NCBI GenBank assembly: GCA_021325455.1
Contig: JAJPHD010000003.1
Coordinates: forward strand, 45,540-109,539
DNA: 64,000 nt
Direction of reading: 5' to 3'
Source of the DNA: Actinomycetota bacterium
GTDB lineage: Bacteria > Actinomycetota > Acidimicrobiia > Acidimicrobiales > JAJPHD01
Shown: positions 16,577 through 26,517 of the stretch, in pieces
Layout: each line of letters starts with the position of its first letter
Position numbering within the stretch: the first letter of the stretch is position 1
Position numbers and translations under genes: made by a program
Notes under the pieces: generated by a model
Told to the model about the DNA's origin: nothing
What the model saw: the letters and a program-made list of their open reading frames with translations, nothing else
The model's database searches: none

Positions 16577-18966
16577 CCACCGCCGAGGCCCCCCCGGCCA
16601 ACCCCGTCGGCTTCGGCCGCATGACGCGCAAGGAGGACGCCCGCTTCGTGCGGGGGAAGGGCACCTACGTGGACGACGTGGTGCTCCCGGGCATGCTCCA
16701 CGGCGCCGTGCTGCGCTCCAACCTGGCCCATGCCCGCATCGTGTCCATGGACACCTCCGCCGCCGAGGCCCACCCCAAGGTCAAGGCGGTCATAACCGGC
16801 AAGACCCTCGAGGGCCTCAAGCTGGCCTGGATGCCCTCTCTCTCCCACGACGTGGTGCCCGTGCTCGCCACCGACAAGGTCCGCTACCAGGGGCAGGAGG
16901 TGGCCTTCGTGGTGGCCGAGGACCGCTACTCGGCCAGGGACGCCCTGGAGCTCATCGAGGTGGACTACGAGCCGCTGCCGCCGGTCATGGACGCCCGGGA
17001 GGCTCTCTCACCAGGCAGCGCGGTGATCCGCGACGACATCGAGGGGAAGGCCGACAACCACATCTTCGACTGGGAGGCCGGCGACCGGTCCGCCACCGAC
17101 CAGGTCTTCGAGCGGGCCGAGGTGGTGGTGACCCAGGACATGCTCTACCCGAGGGTGCACCCCGCCCCCATGGAGACCTGTGGGGCGGTGGCCCACATGG
17201 ACAAGGTGAGCGGCAAGCTCACGATCTGGTGCACGACGCAGGCCCCCCACGCCCACCGCACCCTCTACGCCCTGGTGGCCGGGCTGCCCGAGCACAAGAT
17301 CCGGGTCATCAGCCCCGACATCGGTGGCGGCTTCGGCAACAAGGTGGGCATCTACCCCGGCTACGTGCTGGCTGTGGTGGGCTCCATCCTCACCGGGGCG
17401 CCGGTCAAGTGGACCGAGGACCGTTCCGAGAACCTCATGTCCACCAGCTTCGCCCGCGACTACCACATGCACGGGGAGATCGCCTCCACCCGGGACGGCA
17501 GGATCACGGGCCTGCGGGTGAAGGTGCTGGCCGACCACGGGGCGTTCAACAACACGGCCCAGCCCTCCAAGTTCCCCGCCGGGTTCTTCCACGTGTTCAC
17601 CGGCTCCTACGACCTGGAGGCGGCCCACTGCGAGGTCACCGGGGTGTACACCAACAAGGCGCCCGGCGGGGTGGCCTACGCCTGCTCCTTCCGGGTGACC
17701 GAGGCCGTGTACCTGGTGGAGCGCATGGTCGACTGCCTGGCCGACGAGCTGGGCATGGACCCCGCCGAGCTCAGGCTCAAGAACCTCCTGCGCCCCGAGC
17801 AGTTCCCCTACATGAGCAAGACGGGATGGGAGTACGACTCGGGTGACTACCCGCGGGCCCTCCGGTTGGCCATGGACATCGCCGGGTACGAGCAGCTGCG
17901 AGCCGAGCAGGAGCGCCGGCGCCGGGCCCCGGCCCCGCAAGGGGCCCCGGCCCCCCTGATGGGCATCGGGGTCTCGTTCTTCACCGAGACGGTCGGCGCC
18001 GGCCCCCGCAAGCACATGGACATCCTGGGCCTGGGAATGGCCGACGGGGCCGAGGTGCGCGTCCACCCGACCGGGAAGGCCGTGGTGCGCCTGTCGGTCC
18101 AGACCCAGGGCCAAGGGCACGAGACCACCTTCGCCCAGATCGTGGCCGAGCAGCTGGGCATCCCTCCGGAGGACATCGAGGTGGTGCACGGCGACACCGA
18201 CAACACGCCCTTCGGCCTGGGCACGTACGGCTCCCGGTCCACTCCCGTGTCGGGGGCGGCGGTGGCCGTGGCCGCCCGGCGGGTGAGGGACAAGGCCCGC
18301 CTCATCGCATCGGCCATGCTCGAGGTGGACCCCGACGACCTCGAGTGGGAGAAGGGGCGCTGGTTCGTGAGGGGCAACCCCACCTCGGCCCGGACCATCC
18401 AGGAGATAGCCCTGGCTGCCCACGGTCCCCTCGAGCTGCCCGAGGGGGTGGAGGGCCACCTGGACGCCCAGTGCGTGTACGACCCCCCCAACCTCACCTA
18501 CCCCTATGGCGCCTATATCTGCGTGGTGGACGTGGATCCCGGCACGGGCGTGGTGAAGGTGCGCAGGTTCGTGGCCGTGGACGACTGCGGGCCACGCATC
18601 AACCCCATGATCGTGGAGGGCCAGGTGCACGGTGGCCTGGCCGACGGCCTGGGAATGGCCCTCATGCAGGTCATCGCCTTCGACACCGACGGCAACTGCC
18701 TGGGGGGATCCTTCATGGACTACCTCCTGCCCACCTCGATGGAGTGCCCCAGCTGGGAGCTGGGGGAGACCGTGACCCCCTCCCCGCACCACCCCCTGGG
18801 TTGCAAGGGCGTGGGGGAGTCGGCCACGGTGGGCTCGCCCGCCGCCGTGGTCAACGCGGTCATGGATGCCATCGGGGTTCGCCACGCTGACATGCCCCTG
18901 ACCCCGGCCCAGGTGTGGCGGGCCATGCAGGGCCGGCCCTTGCGCACCGACCTGGCCCTGGCCTGA
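16573..18966 (+). CDS. coxL: Aerobic CO dehydrogenase large (Mo/Cu) subunit, form I
   Basis: 797 residues of the xanthine oxidase family. The active-site loop reads AYACSFR at residues 368-374, matching the form I CO dehydrogenase signature AYxCSFR, whose cysteine (here C371) carries the copper-sulphido ligand. Form II relatives have AYRGAGR instead. The glycine-rich DIGGGFG motif and a late GVGESATVG motif with the conserved glutamate are also present. It oxidises CO to CO2. No coxD, coxE, coxF or coxG maturation genes follow; the next gene is on the other strand. Confidence 0.95.
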   Translation: MTTAEAPPANPVGFGRMTRKEDARFVRGKGTYVDDVVLPGMLHGAVLRSNLAHARIVSMDTSAAEAHPKVKAVITGKTLEGLKLAWMPSLSHDVVPVLATDKVRYQGQEVAFVVAEDRYSARDALELIEVDYEPLPPVMDAREALSPGSAVIRDDIEGKADNHIFDWEAGDRSATDQVFERAEVVVTQDMLYPRVHPAPMETCGAVAHMDKVSGKLTIWCTTQAPHAHRTLYALVAGLPEHKIRVISPDIGGGFGNKVGIYPGYVLAVVGSILTGAPVKWTEDRSENLMSTSFARDYHMHGEIASTRDGRITGLRVKVLADHGAFNNTAQPSKFPAGFFHVFTGSYDLEAAHCEVTGVYTNKAPGGVAYACSFRVTEAVYLVERMVDCLADELGMDPAELRLKNLLRPEQFPYMSKTGWEYDSGDYPRALRLAMDIAGYEQLRAEQERRRRAPAPQGAPAPLMGIGVSFFTETVGAGPRKHMDILGLGMADGAEVRVHPTGKAVVRLSVQTQGQGHETTFAQIVAEQLGIPPEDIEVVHGDTDNTPFGLGTYGSRSTPVSGAAVAVAARRVRDKARLIASAMLEVDPDDLEWEKGRWFVRGNPTSARTIQEIALAAHGPLELPEGVEGHLDAQCVYDPPNLTYPYGAYICVVDVDPGTGVVKVRRFVAVDDCGPRINPMIVEGQVHGGLADGLGMALMQVIAFDTDGNCLGGSFMDYLLPTSMECPSWELGETVTPSPHHPLGCKGVGESATVGSPAAVVNAVMDAIGVRHADMPLTPAQVWRAMQGRPLRTDLALA

Positions 18967-19087
18967 GGGACCTCGGGGCCCGGGCACCGGTCTTCGGGGT
19001 CGCACGGGGCCGGGCCGGCGCCGGTCAGGCCGGCACAACGGCCGCCCGGTCGGGCCGGGCCTGGAGAGGAGCCCCGCCGCGAGGTGC

Positions 19088-20236
19088 TTAGGGCACCCGG
19101 CCGTACCCCACCGGCATGCCGTCGTAGTACATGGACTCCACCCGCACGTCGGTGCCCGTGGTGTCCGCCGCCACCACCTCGCCGTCGCCTATGTACAGGG
19201 CCACGTGCCCGGGCTTGGGCTCGCCCGGGAAGTCGTAGAACACCAGGTCCCCGGGCCGGAGCTGGACGGGCGGTATGCGCAGGGTGTCCCGGTACTGGGC
19301 CACCGTGTAGTGGGGGAGGAGCACTCCCGCCGCCGCCCAGGCATACATGACGAGCCCCGAGCAGTCGAAGCCGGTCGGCCCCGCTCCGCCCCACCGGTAC
19401 GGCTTGCCCACCTGGGCCAGCGCCGTCCGCACCGCCAACGCCGCCGCCGACGGGGCCACCGGGGGCAGCGCCGCCGCCCGGCGCGCCGCGGCCTGGTCCG
19501 CCGCTTGTTGGGTGGCCTGGGCCGCCGCCTGCTCGGCGGCCAGCTGGGCGGCCGCCTCCCGGGCCTGGGTCTCCCGGATGGCGACCTGCCGGGCCTGGTA
19601 GGCAGCCACCAGGCGGGCCAGGCGGCCCTTCACCCTGGCCAGGAGGGCCCGCTCCCGGGCCGACTCCCGCCGGGCCGTGCCGGCCGCCTCCCGGGCCGCC
19701 GCCGCCTCGGCCTCGGCCTCGGCCCGGGAGCGGGCCAGAGCCGACTCCTTGGAGACGAGGGCCTGCCGGGCCGCCTGGTAGCGGGCCAGGGCCTGGCGCT
19801 GGGTGATGGTCCCGGTCTGCAGGAAGGTCTGGGCCAGGGAGGCGCCGGGGTCGTTCCCCTGGAAGAGGGGGCTGGTGATGGACCCCTGCCCCAGGCCCAC
19901 GTACTCGTCCACCGCCACCTGGCGCACCAGCGACTGGGCCTCTGCGACCCGACGGCGGGCGGCTGCCACCTGGGAGCGCACCTGCCTCAGCCGGGAGGTG
20001 GTCTCGGCGACGAGCAGCCGGTCCAGGTCATAGCGCTCGGCCATGGCGTTGACCCGGTCACCGTAGGCCTGGATCCGCTGCTCCAAGGCGACGGCCTGGG
20101 CCTGCTGGGCCCGGATCCGAGCGGCGCCACCGCCGGGGGAGGCCCAGGCGCCAGGGGCGGAGAGGCCCGGGCCCGGCGCCACCACGGCGACAGCCGTGGC
20201 CAAGCCTGCCAGTAGCGTCACCCACGCCCGTCTCAA
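19088..20236 (-). CDS. Secreted NlpC/P60 peptidoglycan hydrolase with coiled-coil N-terminus
   Basis: 382 residues. A signal sequence (about 1-32, MRR then a hydrophobic run) is followed by a long alanine/arginine-rich coiled coil (about 38-250) and an NlpC/P60 domain (about 265-382). The catalytic cysteine is C292 in FDCSGL and the histidine H344 in PGHVALYIGDG. The third catalytic position, usually histidine, reads in a VVAADTTG context, so Ala/Asp replaces it. TTG 20236 gives the signal peptide and follows a GGAGAGGA site. The architecture resembles RipA-like cell-separation endopeptidases. Confidence 0.88.
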   Translation of the reverse strand: MRRAWVTLLAGLATAVAVVAPGPGLSAPGAWASPGGGAARIRAQQAQAVALEQRIQAYGDRVNAMAERYDLDRLLVAETTSRLRQVRSQVAAARRRVAEAQSLVRQVAVDEYVGLGQGSITSPLFQGNDPGASLAQTFLQTGTITQRQALARYQAARQALVSKESALARSRAEAEAEAAAAREAAGTARRESARERALLARVKGRLARLVAAYQARQVAIRETQAREAAAQLAAEQAAAQATQQAADQAAARRAAALPPVAPSAAALAVRTALAQVGKPYRWGGAGPTGFDCSGLVMYAWAAAGVLLPHYTVAQYRDTLRIPPVQLRPGDLVFYDFPGEPKPGHVALYIGDGEVVAADTTGTDVRVESMYYDGMPVGYGRVP

Positions 20237-20401
20237 CCCAGGTCTGTCCTCTCCAGCCGTCCTCGCCTGGCCCCGGCGCCTCTAACTAGTTCTTTCAGGC
20301 TAGCAGGCCGGCCCAGCGCCCGCTGGGCGACCGGTCACCGGGCCCTTCCCGTCGGTCGCCCCTGGTATCGGCCTCTACCCCCGACCGCCTGAGGGCCCCG
20401 G

Positions 20402-21865
<1,464 letters not shown>

Positions 21866-21907
21866 AGCCCGCCACCCACCGGGTCCCGCTCCCTCTCGGA
21901 GGGGCCC

Positions 21908-22783
21908 TCAGGCCGGGGCCAGCGTGAGGTCGAAGGGGGCGTCGGGAGGATGCCAGCGGCCCACGGTGCGGTTCCCCACCCGGACCTGGACCACCACCCC
22001 GCCTGCCCCCACCCGCAGGGTGACCCGGTGCGTGGTGGTGAAGACCCTCTCGGTCCCGGCCGGCAGCACCGAGCCCACGAGGGGTGTGGCCTGCCCCGCC
22101 TCGGTGACCCACGTCCAGCACGGGGCGGTGGTGCGGAGGACGACCGTGAAGCTGGAGGCCGGGACCCGGTAGGTGGCGGCCTGGGTGCCCGCGGAGGTGA
22201 GGGCCATGGTGGGGGCGCCCCAGTCCGTGTCCACCCAGGCCTGGTGGTGCGGGCGGGAGGGGGCCGACGCCGCCGCCTGCGGACGGGGGTGGTGCAAGAG
22301 GATGCCGGCAGGCCGCAGCTCGACCACCGCCAGGGCCACGAGGGAGGCCCCCAAGCAGGTGGCCGACAGCCGGATGGCTCGCCTCAGGCCGCTGGCGGCG
22401 GGCGCCCGGCGCCGGTGCCGGGCCGGCCGGGGACGGGTGGCGGGTGCCGGGCGGGGCTGGGGCCCCACCGACCCCGGGCCGGCCGGGTCTGCCCGAGGCG
22501 GGGGCGGGGCCCAGGCCTCGAGGGCGCTCATGGCGACCCGGTCCGCCTCCATGCCCAGGGCCATGGCCACCAGGCGCAGGCTCTGGAGGGCGCTGAGGGG
22601 CCCGGGGAAGCTCTCGGGGTCACCCCGCTCCAGGGCCTCGACGTAGGAGGTGGGCAGCCTGGCCCGGGCGGCCACCTCGGTGGTGGTGAGCCCGGCCCTC
22701 CGGCGGGCGGCCGCCACGGCGGCGCAGGCCGGGATGACGGATGGGGGGCGGTGGGCCGAGAGCTGGTTGTCCTGCCGAGCCAC
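21908..22783 (-). CDS. RodZ-like protein: HTH domain, membrane segment, C-terminal domain
   Basis: 291 residues. An Xre-type helix-turn-helix of the HTH_25 kind (about residues 25-90, with ARARLPTSYVEALERGD) is followed by a basic proline-rich linker, one membrane helix (about 145-165) and an external beta-rich DUF4115-like domain. RodZ proteins link MreB-type cell-shape machinery to the membrane, but this copy has no mreB neighbour. GTG 22783 follows the strong site GGAGGAGAG. It lies 72 bases downstream of mftF on the same strand. Confidence 0.8.
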   Translation of the reverse strand: MARQDNQLSAHRPPSVIPACAAVAAARRRAGLTTTEVAARARLPTSYVEALERGDPESFPGPLSALQSLRLVAMALGMEADRVAMSALEAWAPPPPRADPAGPGSVGPQPRPAPATRPRPARHRRRAPAASGLRRAIRLSATCLGASLVALAVVELRPAGILLHHPRPQAAASAPSRPHHQAWVDTDWGAPTMALTSAGTQAATYRVPASSFTVVLRTTAPCWTWVTEAGQATPLVGSVLPAGTERVFTTTHRVTLRVGAGGVVVQVRVGNRTVGRWHPPDAPFDLTLAPA

Positions 22784-22855
22784 CAGTCTCTCCTCCTCGG
22801 TTGTCGGCTCTTGGCGTGAAAACCACGGTCCGCCCAACCGCAGGGGTCATGGTAG

Positions 22856-24199
22856 TCACTCCAGCACCGAAGGTGGTGACAGGCGGGGAAGGAGGGGGCC
22901 GCTGGTCCGGTGGCGCAGGCAGCCGGCCCACAGGCCCGTCCCGTAGGCCAGGTCGTCGGCCAGGCGCAGGCACAGCCAGGTCGCCAGGCCCGGACCGCGG
23001 CGCCGGCCGGCCCCGAGCCAGGCCAGGACCGGGGGGCCCAGGGCGGCGCCGGCCAGGGGCAGCCGGGCCCGGGGCCAGGCCAGGGCGGCCAGGGCGGTGG
23101 CCGGCCACCAGGCCCGGACTGTGGCCCGGGCCACCTGGCCGGCGCCGGCCAGGTGGGAGCGGCCGGCGAGGTGGAGGGCTTCCTTCCAGGGGAGGACCAG
23201 GGGCAGCCGGCCCAGCCCCGTGGCGGCGGCCAGGGCGGGGCGTCCGGCGGCGGCCAATGCCAAGCAGGCAAGGGTCCGGGGTCGCACCACGACGGGGGCC
23301 AGGGCGCCGGGATGCCGGTGGTGGAGGGCGGCCGCGGAGCGCCCGTAGCGGTAGCGCTGGAGGGCCCATGGCCCCACGCCGGGGCGGGGTGGGTGGGACA
23401 CCAGCACGGCCGGCTCGTAGCGCACCTCCCAGCCCGCCCGGTGGAGGCGCCACACCAGGTCCACGTCCTCCCCGTGGCGCAGGCTCTCGTCGAAGCCCCC
23501 GACTCCCTCAAGGGCATCGCGCCTCACCACCAGGGCGGCGGTGGGCACGAAGGGAACCCGGGTCCCCGGCCGCACCGCCGCCGGGATGGGCCCCATGTCG
23601 AGGGGGGAGGAGTGCGACTCGTAGCGGGAGAGGACCCCGGCCCCGGCGCTAGCCACCACCCTGGGGGCCACGGCGGCCACGGCGGGGTCGGCCAGGTGGG
23701 CCAGAAGGGGGCCCAGCCAACCCGGCTGGGGCTCGCAGCCGGCGTCCAGGAAAGCCACCAGCGGCGTGGCCGCCTGGCGCCATCCGATGTTGCGGGCGGC
23801 TGCCGGGCCCCGGGGGGGATCGTGGTCGTCGCCCACGACCACCACCTCACCGCAGGGGCCGGCCCCGGCCCGGGTGCGGGCCAGGCCGGCCGGGTCGCGC
23901 CGGACGGGGACCACCAGGGTGACCCCGGATGCCCCCGCCCCGCCGGCTCCCCCGCCCGGGCGGGGGTGGGCCAGGCCGGCCCGCACCAGGCGCCGGGCGA
24001 AGCGGGAGGCGGCCTCACCGCCGGGGACGGGCTCCCCGGCCTCCAGGCGGGCGAGCAGGCGCTGGCCGGCGGGGGAGAGGCGCAGGAGGCGGCCGGGCTG
24101 GCCCCCCACCAGCAAGCCGCCCCCGGTCCGGCGCGTGCCGGGGTCCAGGGTGAGCCCGAAGCCCTCGGGCCAGGGCGGGGAGGGCGTTGGGTCTTGCAT
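22856..24199 (-). CDS. mftF: Mycofactocin glycosyltransferase MftF
   Basis: 447 residues. A short N-terminal region (about 1-90) precedes a GT2 glycosyltransferase domain (PVRRDPAGL, GDDHD, FLDAGCEP, GGFDESLRHGEDVDL) and C-terminal hydrophobic helices. This is the layout of MftF, which adds a glucan tail to the redox cofactor mycofactocin. The other mycofactocin genes lie upstream on the same strand, up to mftA at 35.3 kb. ATG 24199 is divergent from a small conserved gene. Confidence 0.87.
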   Translation of the reverse strand: MQDPTPSPPWPEGFGLTLDPGTRRTGGGLLVGGQPGRLLRLSPAGQRLLARLEAGEPVPGGEAASRFARRLVRAGLAHPRPGGGAGGAGASGVTLVVPVRRDPAGLARTRAGAGPCGEVVVVGDDHDPPRGPAAARNIGWRQAATPLVAFLDAGCEPQPGWLGPLLAHLADPAVAAVAPRVVASAGAGVLSRYESHSSPLDMGPIPAAVRPGTRVPFVPTAALVVRRDALEGVGGFDESLRHGEDVDLVWRLHRAGWEVRYEPAVLVSHPPRPGVGPWALQRYRYGRSAAALHHRHPGALAPVVVRPRTLACLALAAAGRPALAAATGLGRLPLVLPWKEALHLAGRSHLAGAGQVARATVRAWWPATALAALAWPRARLPLAGAALGPPVLAWLGAGRRRGPGLATWLCLRLADDLAYGTGLWAGCLRHRTSGPLLPRLSPPSVLE

Positions 24200-24237
24200 G
24201 GCCGGAGGTCCCAGGGTATGCCGGGGGGGTGCCGGAG

Positions 24238-24507
24238 GTGAAAGTCACCCCCCTCGGCCCCTCCTCGTACCGGGTGAGCGTTCGGGGAGGGACCGGTACC
24301 ACCGACCACGAGGTGGAGGTGCCGGCCGGCTTCCTCGCCCGCCAGGGGCTGGGCGGGGTGGACGGGGAGGAGGTGGTGAGGTGGACCTTCGGGTTCCTGC
24401 TGGAGCGGGAGCCAGCCACGTCGATCCTGCGGCGGTTCTCCCTGGACGTGGTCCCCCGCTACTTCCCCGAGTACCTGGAGCAGCTGCGGGCCCGCTTCGG
24501 GAGGTAG
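24238..24507 (+). CDS. Small conserved protein of unknown function
   Basis: 89 residues. The N-terminal half is beta-rich (SYRVSVRGGTGTTDHEVEVP) and the C-terminal half helical (EEVVRWTFGFLLEREPATSILRRF). The pattern recurs in actinobacterial hypothetical proteins, but no function is known. GTG 24238 is preferred because seven G residues (24223-24229) lie eight bases upstream; GTG 24229 and ATG 24187 are alternatives. It sits alone on the plus strand between mftF and the mycofactocin-type SDR. Confidence 0.7.
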   Translation: MKVTPLGPSSYRVSVRGGTGTTDHEVEVPAGFLARQGLGGVDGEEVVRWTFGFLLEREPATSILRRFSLDVVPRYFPEYLEQLRARFGR

Positions 24508-24527
24508 GGCTCAGCCCGCCGACGGGG

Positions 24528-25325
24528 TCACCCCGAGGTCATGCCGGCGTCCACGGCCAGCACCGCCCCGGTGATGGCGGCGGAGTCCGGCCCGCAGAGG
24601 AACGCCACCAGGGCGGCCACCTCCTCCGGGCGCACCAGGCGGCCGAGGCGGTGGTGGGCGGCGAACCGGCCCGGCTCCTCGAGCCCGTAGACGGCGGCGC
24701 TGGCCTCGAGCATGGCGGTGGTGGTGGACCCGGGCGCCACGGCATTGGCCGTTATGCCGTGGGGCCCGGCCTCGGCGGCCAGCGAGCGCACCAGCCCCAC
24801 CACCCCGTGCTTGGCCGCCGAGTAGGCGGCAAGGAGGGGGAGCCCCCTGGTGCCCCCGGCTGAGGCCACGGCCACGAAGCGGCCCTGGCGGGGAGGGGGC
24901 CTTCGCAGGAGGGCGGGCAGCGCCGCCCGGGCCAGGCGCCACACGCCCTCCAGGTTGATGCCGATCATGGCCGCCCAGGTCTCCTCGGCCAGGTTCCAGG
25001 CCTCGGTCCCCCCCGCTATGGCGCCGGCGACGGCGACGGCGGCGTCCAGGCCCCCGAAGCGCTCCTCGGCCAGGCGCACCGCCTCGTCCAGGGCCGCCTG
25101 GTCCCTCACGTCTCCCCGGACCGCTGCGGCCCGGTCGGGGCCGCAGGCCTCCACCACCTGCATGAGGTCCTTGGGCCGGGCCAGGGCGTAGGCCAGGGTG
25201 GGGTCATCGGCACAGGAGTCCACCAGGACCAGGCGCCAGCCCTCGGCCGACAGCCGGGCAGCCGTGGCGGCGCCGATGCCCCGCGCCGCCCCCGTGACCA
25301 CCGCCACGGGCCCCTCTCCGCTCAA
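24528..25325 (-). CDS. Mycofactocin-dependent-type short-chain dehydrogenase
   Basis: 265 residues. The Rossmann motif TGAARGIG (11-18), S155, Y168-x3-K172 and N124 form a classical SDR site. An insertion after the second strand (about residues 39-54, with DPTLAYALARPKDL) is the hallmark of SDRs that hold NAD tightly and use mycofactocin as electron acceptor. It would oxidise an alcohol, substrate unknown. TTG 25325 overlaps the etfB stop (TTGA) and follows the strong site GGAGGAAGG. It is the last gene of a six-gene coupled operon. Confidence 0.88.
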   Translation of the reverse strand: MSGEGPVAVVTGAARGIGAATAARLSAEGWRLVLVDSCADDPTLAYALARPKDLMQVVEACGPDRAAAVRGDVRDQAALDEAVRLAEERFGGLDAAVAVAGAIAGGTEAWNLAEETWAAMIGINLEGVWRLARAALPALLRRPPPRQGRFVAVASAGGTRGLPLLAAYSAAKHGVVGLVRSLAAEAGPHGITANAVAPGSTTTAMLEASAAVYGLEEPGRFAAHHRLGRLVRPEEVAALVAFLCGPDSAAITGAVLAVDAGMTSG

Positions 25326-26236
25326 TGCCCTTCCTCCCTGCCCTGGACATAGCCCCATTGGCGCAGGGCATCGAGGATGAGCCGGGCCCCCTCTTCGGGC
25401 GAGGCCTCCACCGGGTCGCCCTGCCGGCGGCGCTGGCCCTGGCCCTCCACCAGCGCCGCCATCCGCTGCCGAGGGGGGAGCTCCGGGTCCGGGCCGGCCA
25501 GGGCCCTGGGCCGGGGGCGGAACGGTCCGGTGCGGATGGGGGCCAGGGGGGGGACGGGACTGGCCCGGCCGGGGAGCACCTCGACAGGGGCCTGCCGGGC
25601 CGCCAGGACCCCGGGCAGGGGGGCGCGGCGCAGGCGGGCGGTGCCCCCTTCCACCGAGAGCACGGCCGGGGGCGTGAGCCGGAGCTGCTCCCGGCGCCCC
25701 CCGTCGAGCCGGCGCTCGGCCCGGACGGCCCGGCTCCCGTCCGGGGAAGGGCCCAGGGGGCCACTGCTCCCACAGGCGCCCTCGGGTCGCAGCCCCACCA
25801 GGCCCAGCCCCTGGGCTGCCTCTAGCTCGGCGGCCAGATAGGCCGGGACCGAGCCCGACCCCCGGTCCAGGCTCCAGTCCCCGCACAACACGAAGGAGCA
25901 GGCTGACAGGGCCGGAGCCAGGGAGCGGGCCACGGCTGCGCTCGGGCAGTCCCGGGCCAGGTCGACGCGGACGGCCCGGCCCGCCCCCGCTGCCAGGGCC
26001 AGCTCCAGGACGGAGCTGGCTCCCGGGGGGCCGGCGGTGGCGGCTATGACCCTGGCCCCCCAGGCCTCGGCCAGGCGCAGGGCCCACTCCAGGGCGGCCT
26101 GGTCGGCAGGCGAGCAGCCCGAGGAGCGGGGATCGGTGGACACCTCCCCGGTCAGGGGGTCGATGGTGGGCCGCAGGTCCACCCACTTGAGGGCCACCCC
26201 CACCCAGTTCTGGCCGCCGCTGCCCGTTACGACCAC
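25322..26236 (-). CDS. etfB: Electron transfer flavoprotein beta subunit-like (FixA-type)
   Basis: 304 residues. The opening VALKWVDLRPTIDPLTGEV and the adenine-nucleotide-binding pattern (DQAALEWALRLAEAWGARVIA, given here in part as DQAALEWAL) match ETF beta. It should pair with etfA in this operon. The C-terminal part (from about residue 190) is arginine/proline-rich and weakly conserved. GTG 26236 overlaps the fixX end by ten bases; a GTG eleven codons further in is possible. Single-electron transfer to the adjacent FixC/FixX quinone reductase is the likely role. Confidence 0.78.
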   Translation of the reverse strand: MVVTGSGGQNWVGVALKWVDLRPTIDPLTGEVSTDPRSSGCSPADQAALEWALRLAEAWGARVIAATAGPPGASSVLELALAAGAGRAVRVDLARDCPSAAVARSLAPALSACSFVLCGDWSLDRGSGSVPAYLAAELEAAQGLGLVGLRPEGACGSSGPLGPSPDGSRAVRAERRLDGGRREQLRLTPPAVLSVEGGTARLRRAPLPGVLAARQAPVEVLPGRASPVPPLAPIRTGPFRPRPRALAGPDPELPPRQRMAALVEGQGQRRRQGDPVEASPEEGARLILDALRQWGYVQGREEGH

Positions 26237-26517
26237 CGGTACACCACTCCGCAGCCGCCCTCGGGGTAGTGCCAGGAGATGGCTCCCGCCCGGTTGCATA
26301 CCAGGTAACAGGTGCCGCACTCGAAGCACTGCTCGTAGTTGAAGAGGATGCCGCCGTCGGCGGTGGGCACGAACAGGTTGGCGGGGCACGCCGTCACGCA
26401 CTCCTGGGTGGTGCACCCGCGGCAGGAGTCACCGTCGACGGTGATGTGGGCCTCAGGGGCCACCCGGAACTCCACGGTGGCCATGCGGTCCTCGAAGGCG
26501 AGGTCCCCGGCGCTCAA
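26227..26517 (-). CDS. fixX: FixX-type ferredoxin-like protein
   Basis: 96 residues. Eight cysteines form two cluster motifs: C32, C35, C40, C44 and C64, C67, C70, C74, with an extra C89. The N-terminal LAFEDRMATVEFRV matches FixX, the iron-sulphur partner of FixC; together they act as ETF-quinone oxidoreductase. TTG 26517 overlaps the fixC stop (TTGA); an internal ATG at residue 12 would remove the conserved opening. Confidence 0.9.
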   Translation of the reverse strand: MSAGDLAFEDRMATVEFRVAPEAHITVDGDSCRGCTTQECVTACPANLFVPTADGGILFNYEQCFECGTCYLVCNRAGAISWHYPEGGCGVVYRWS

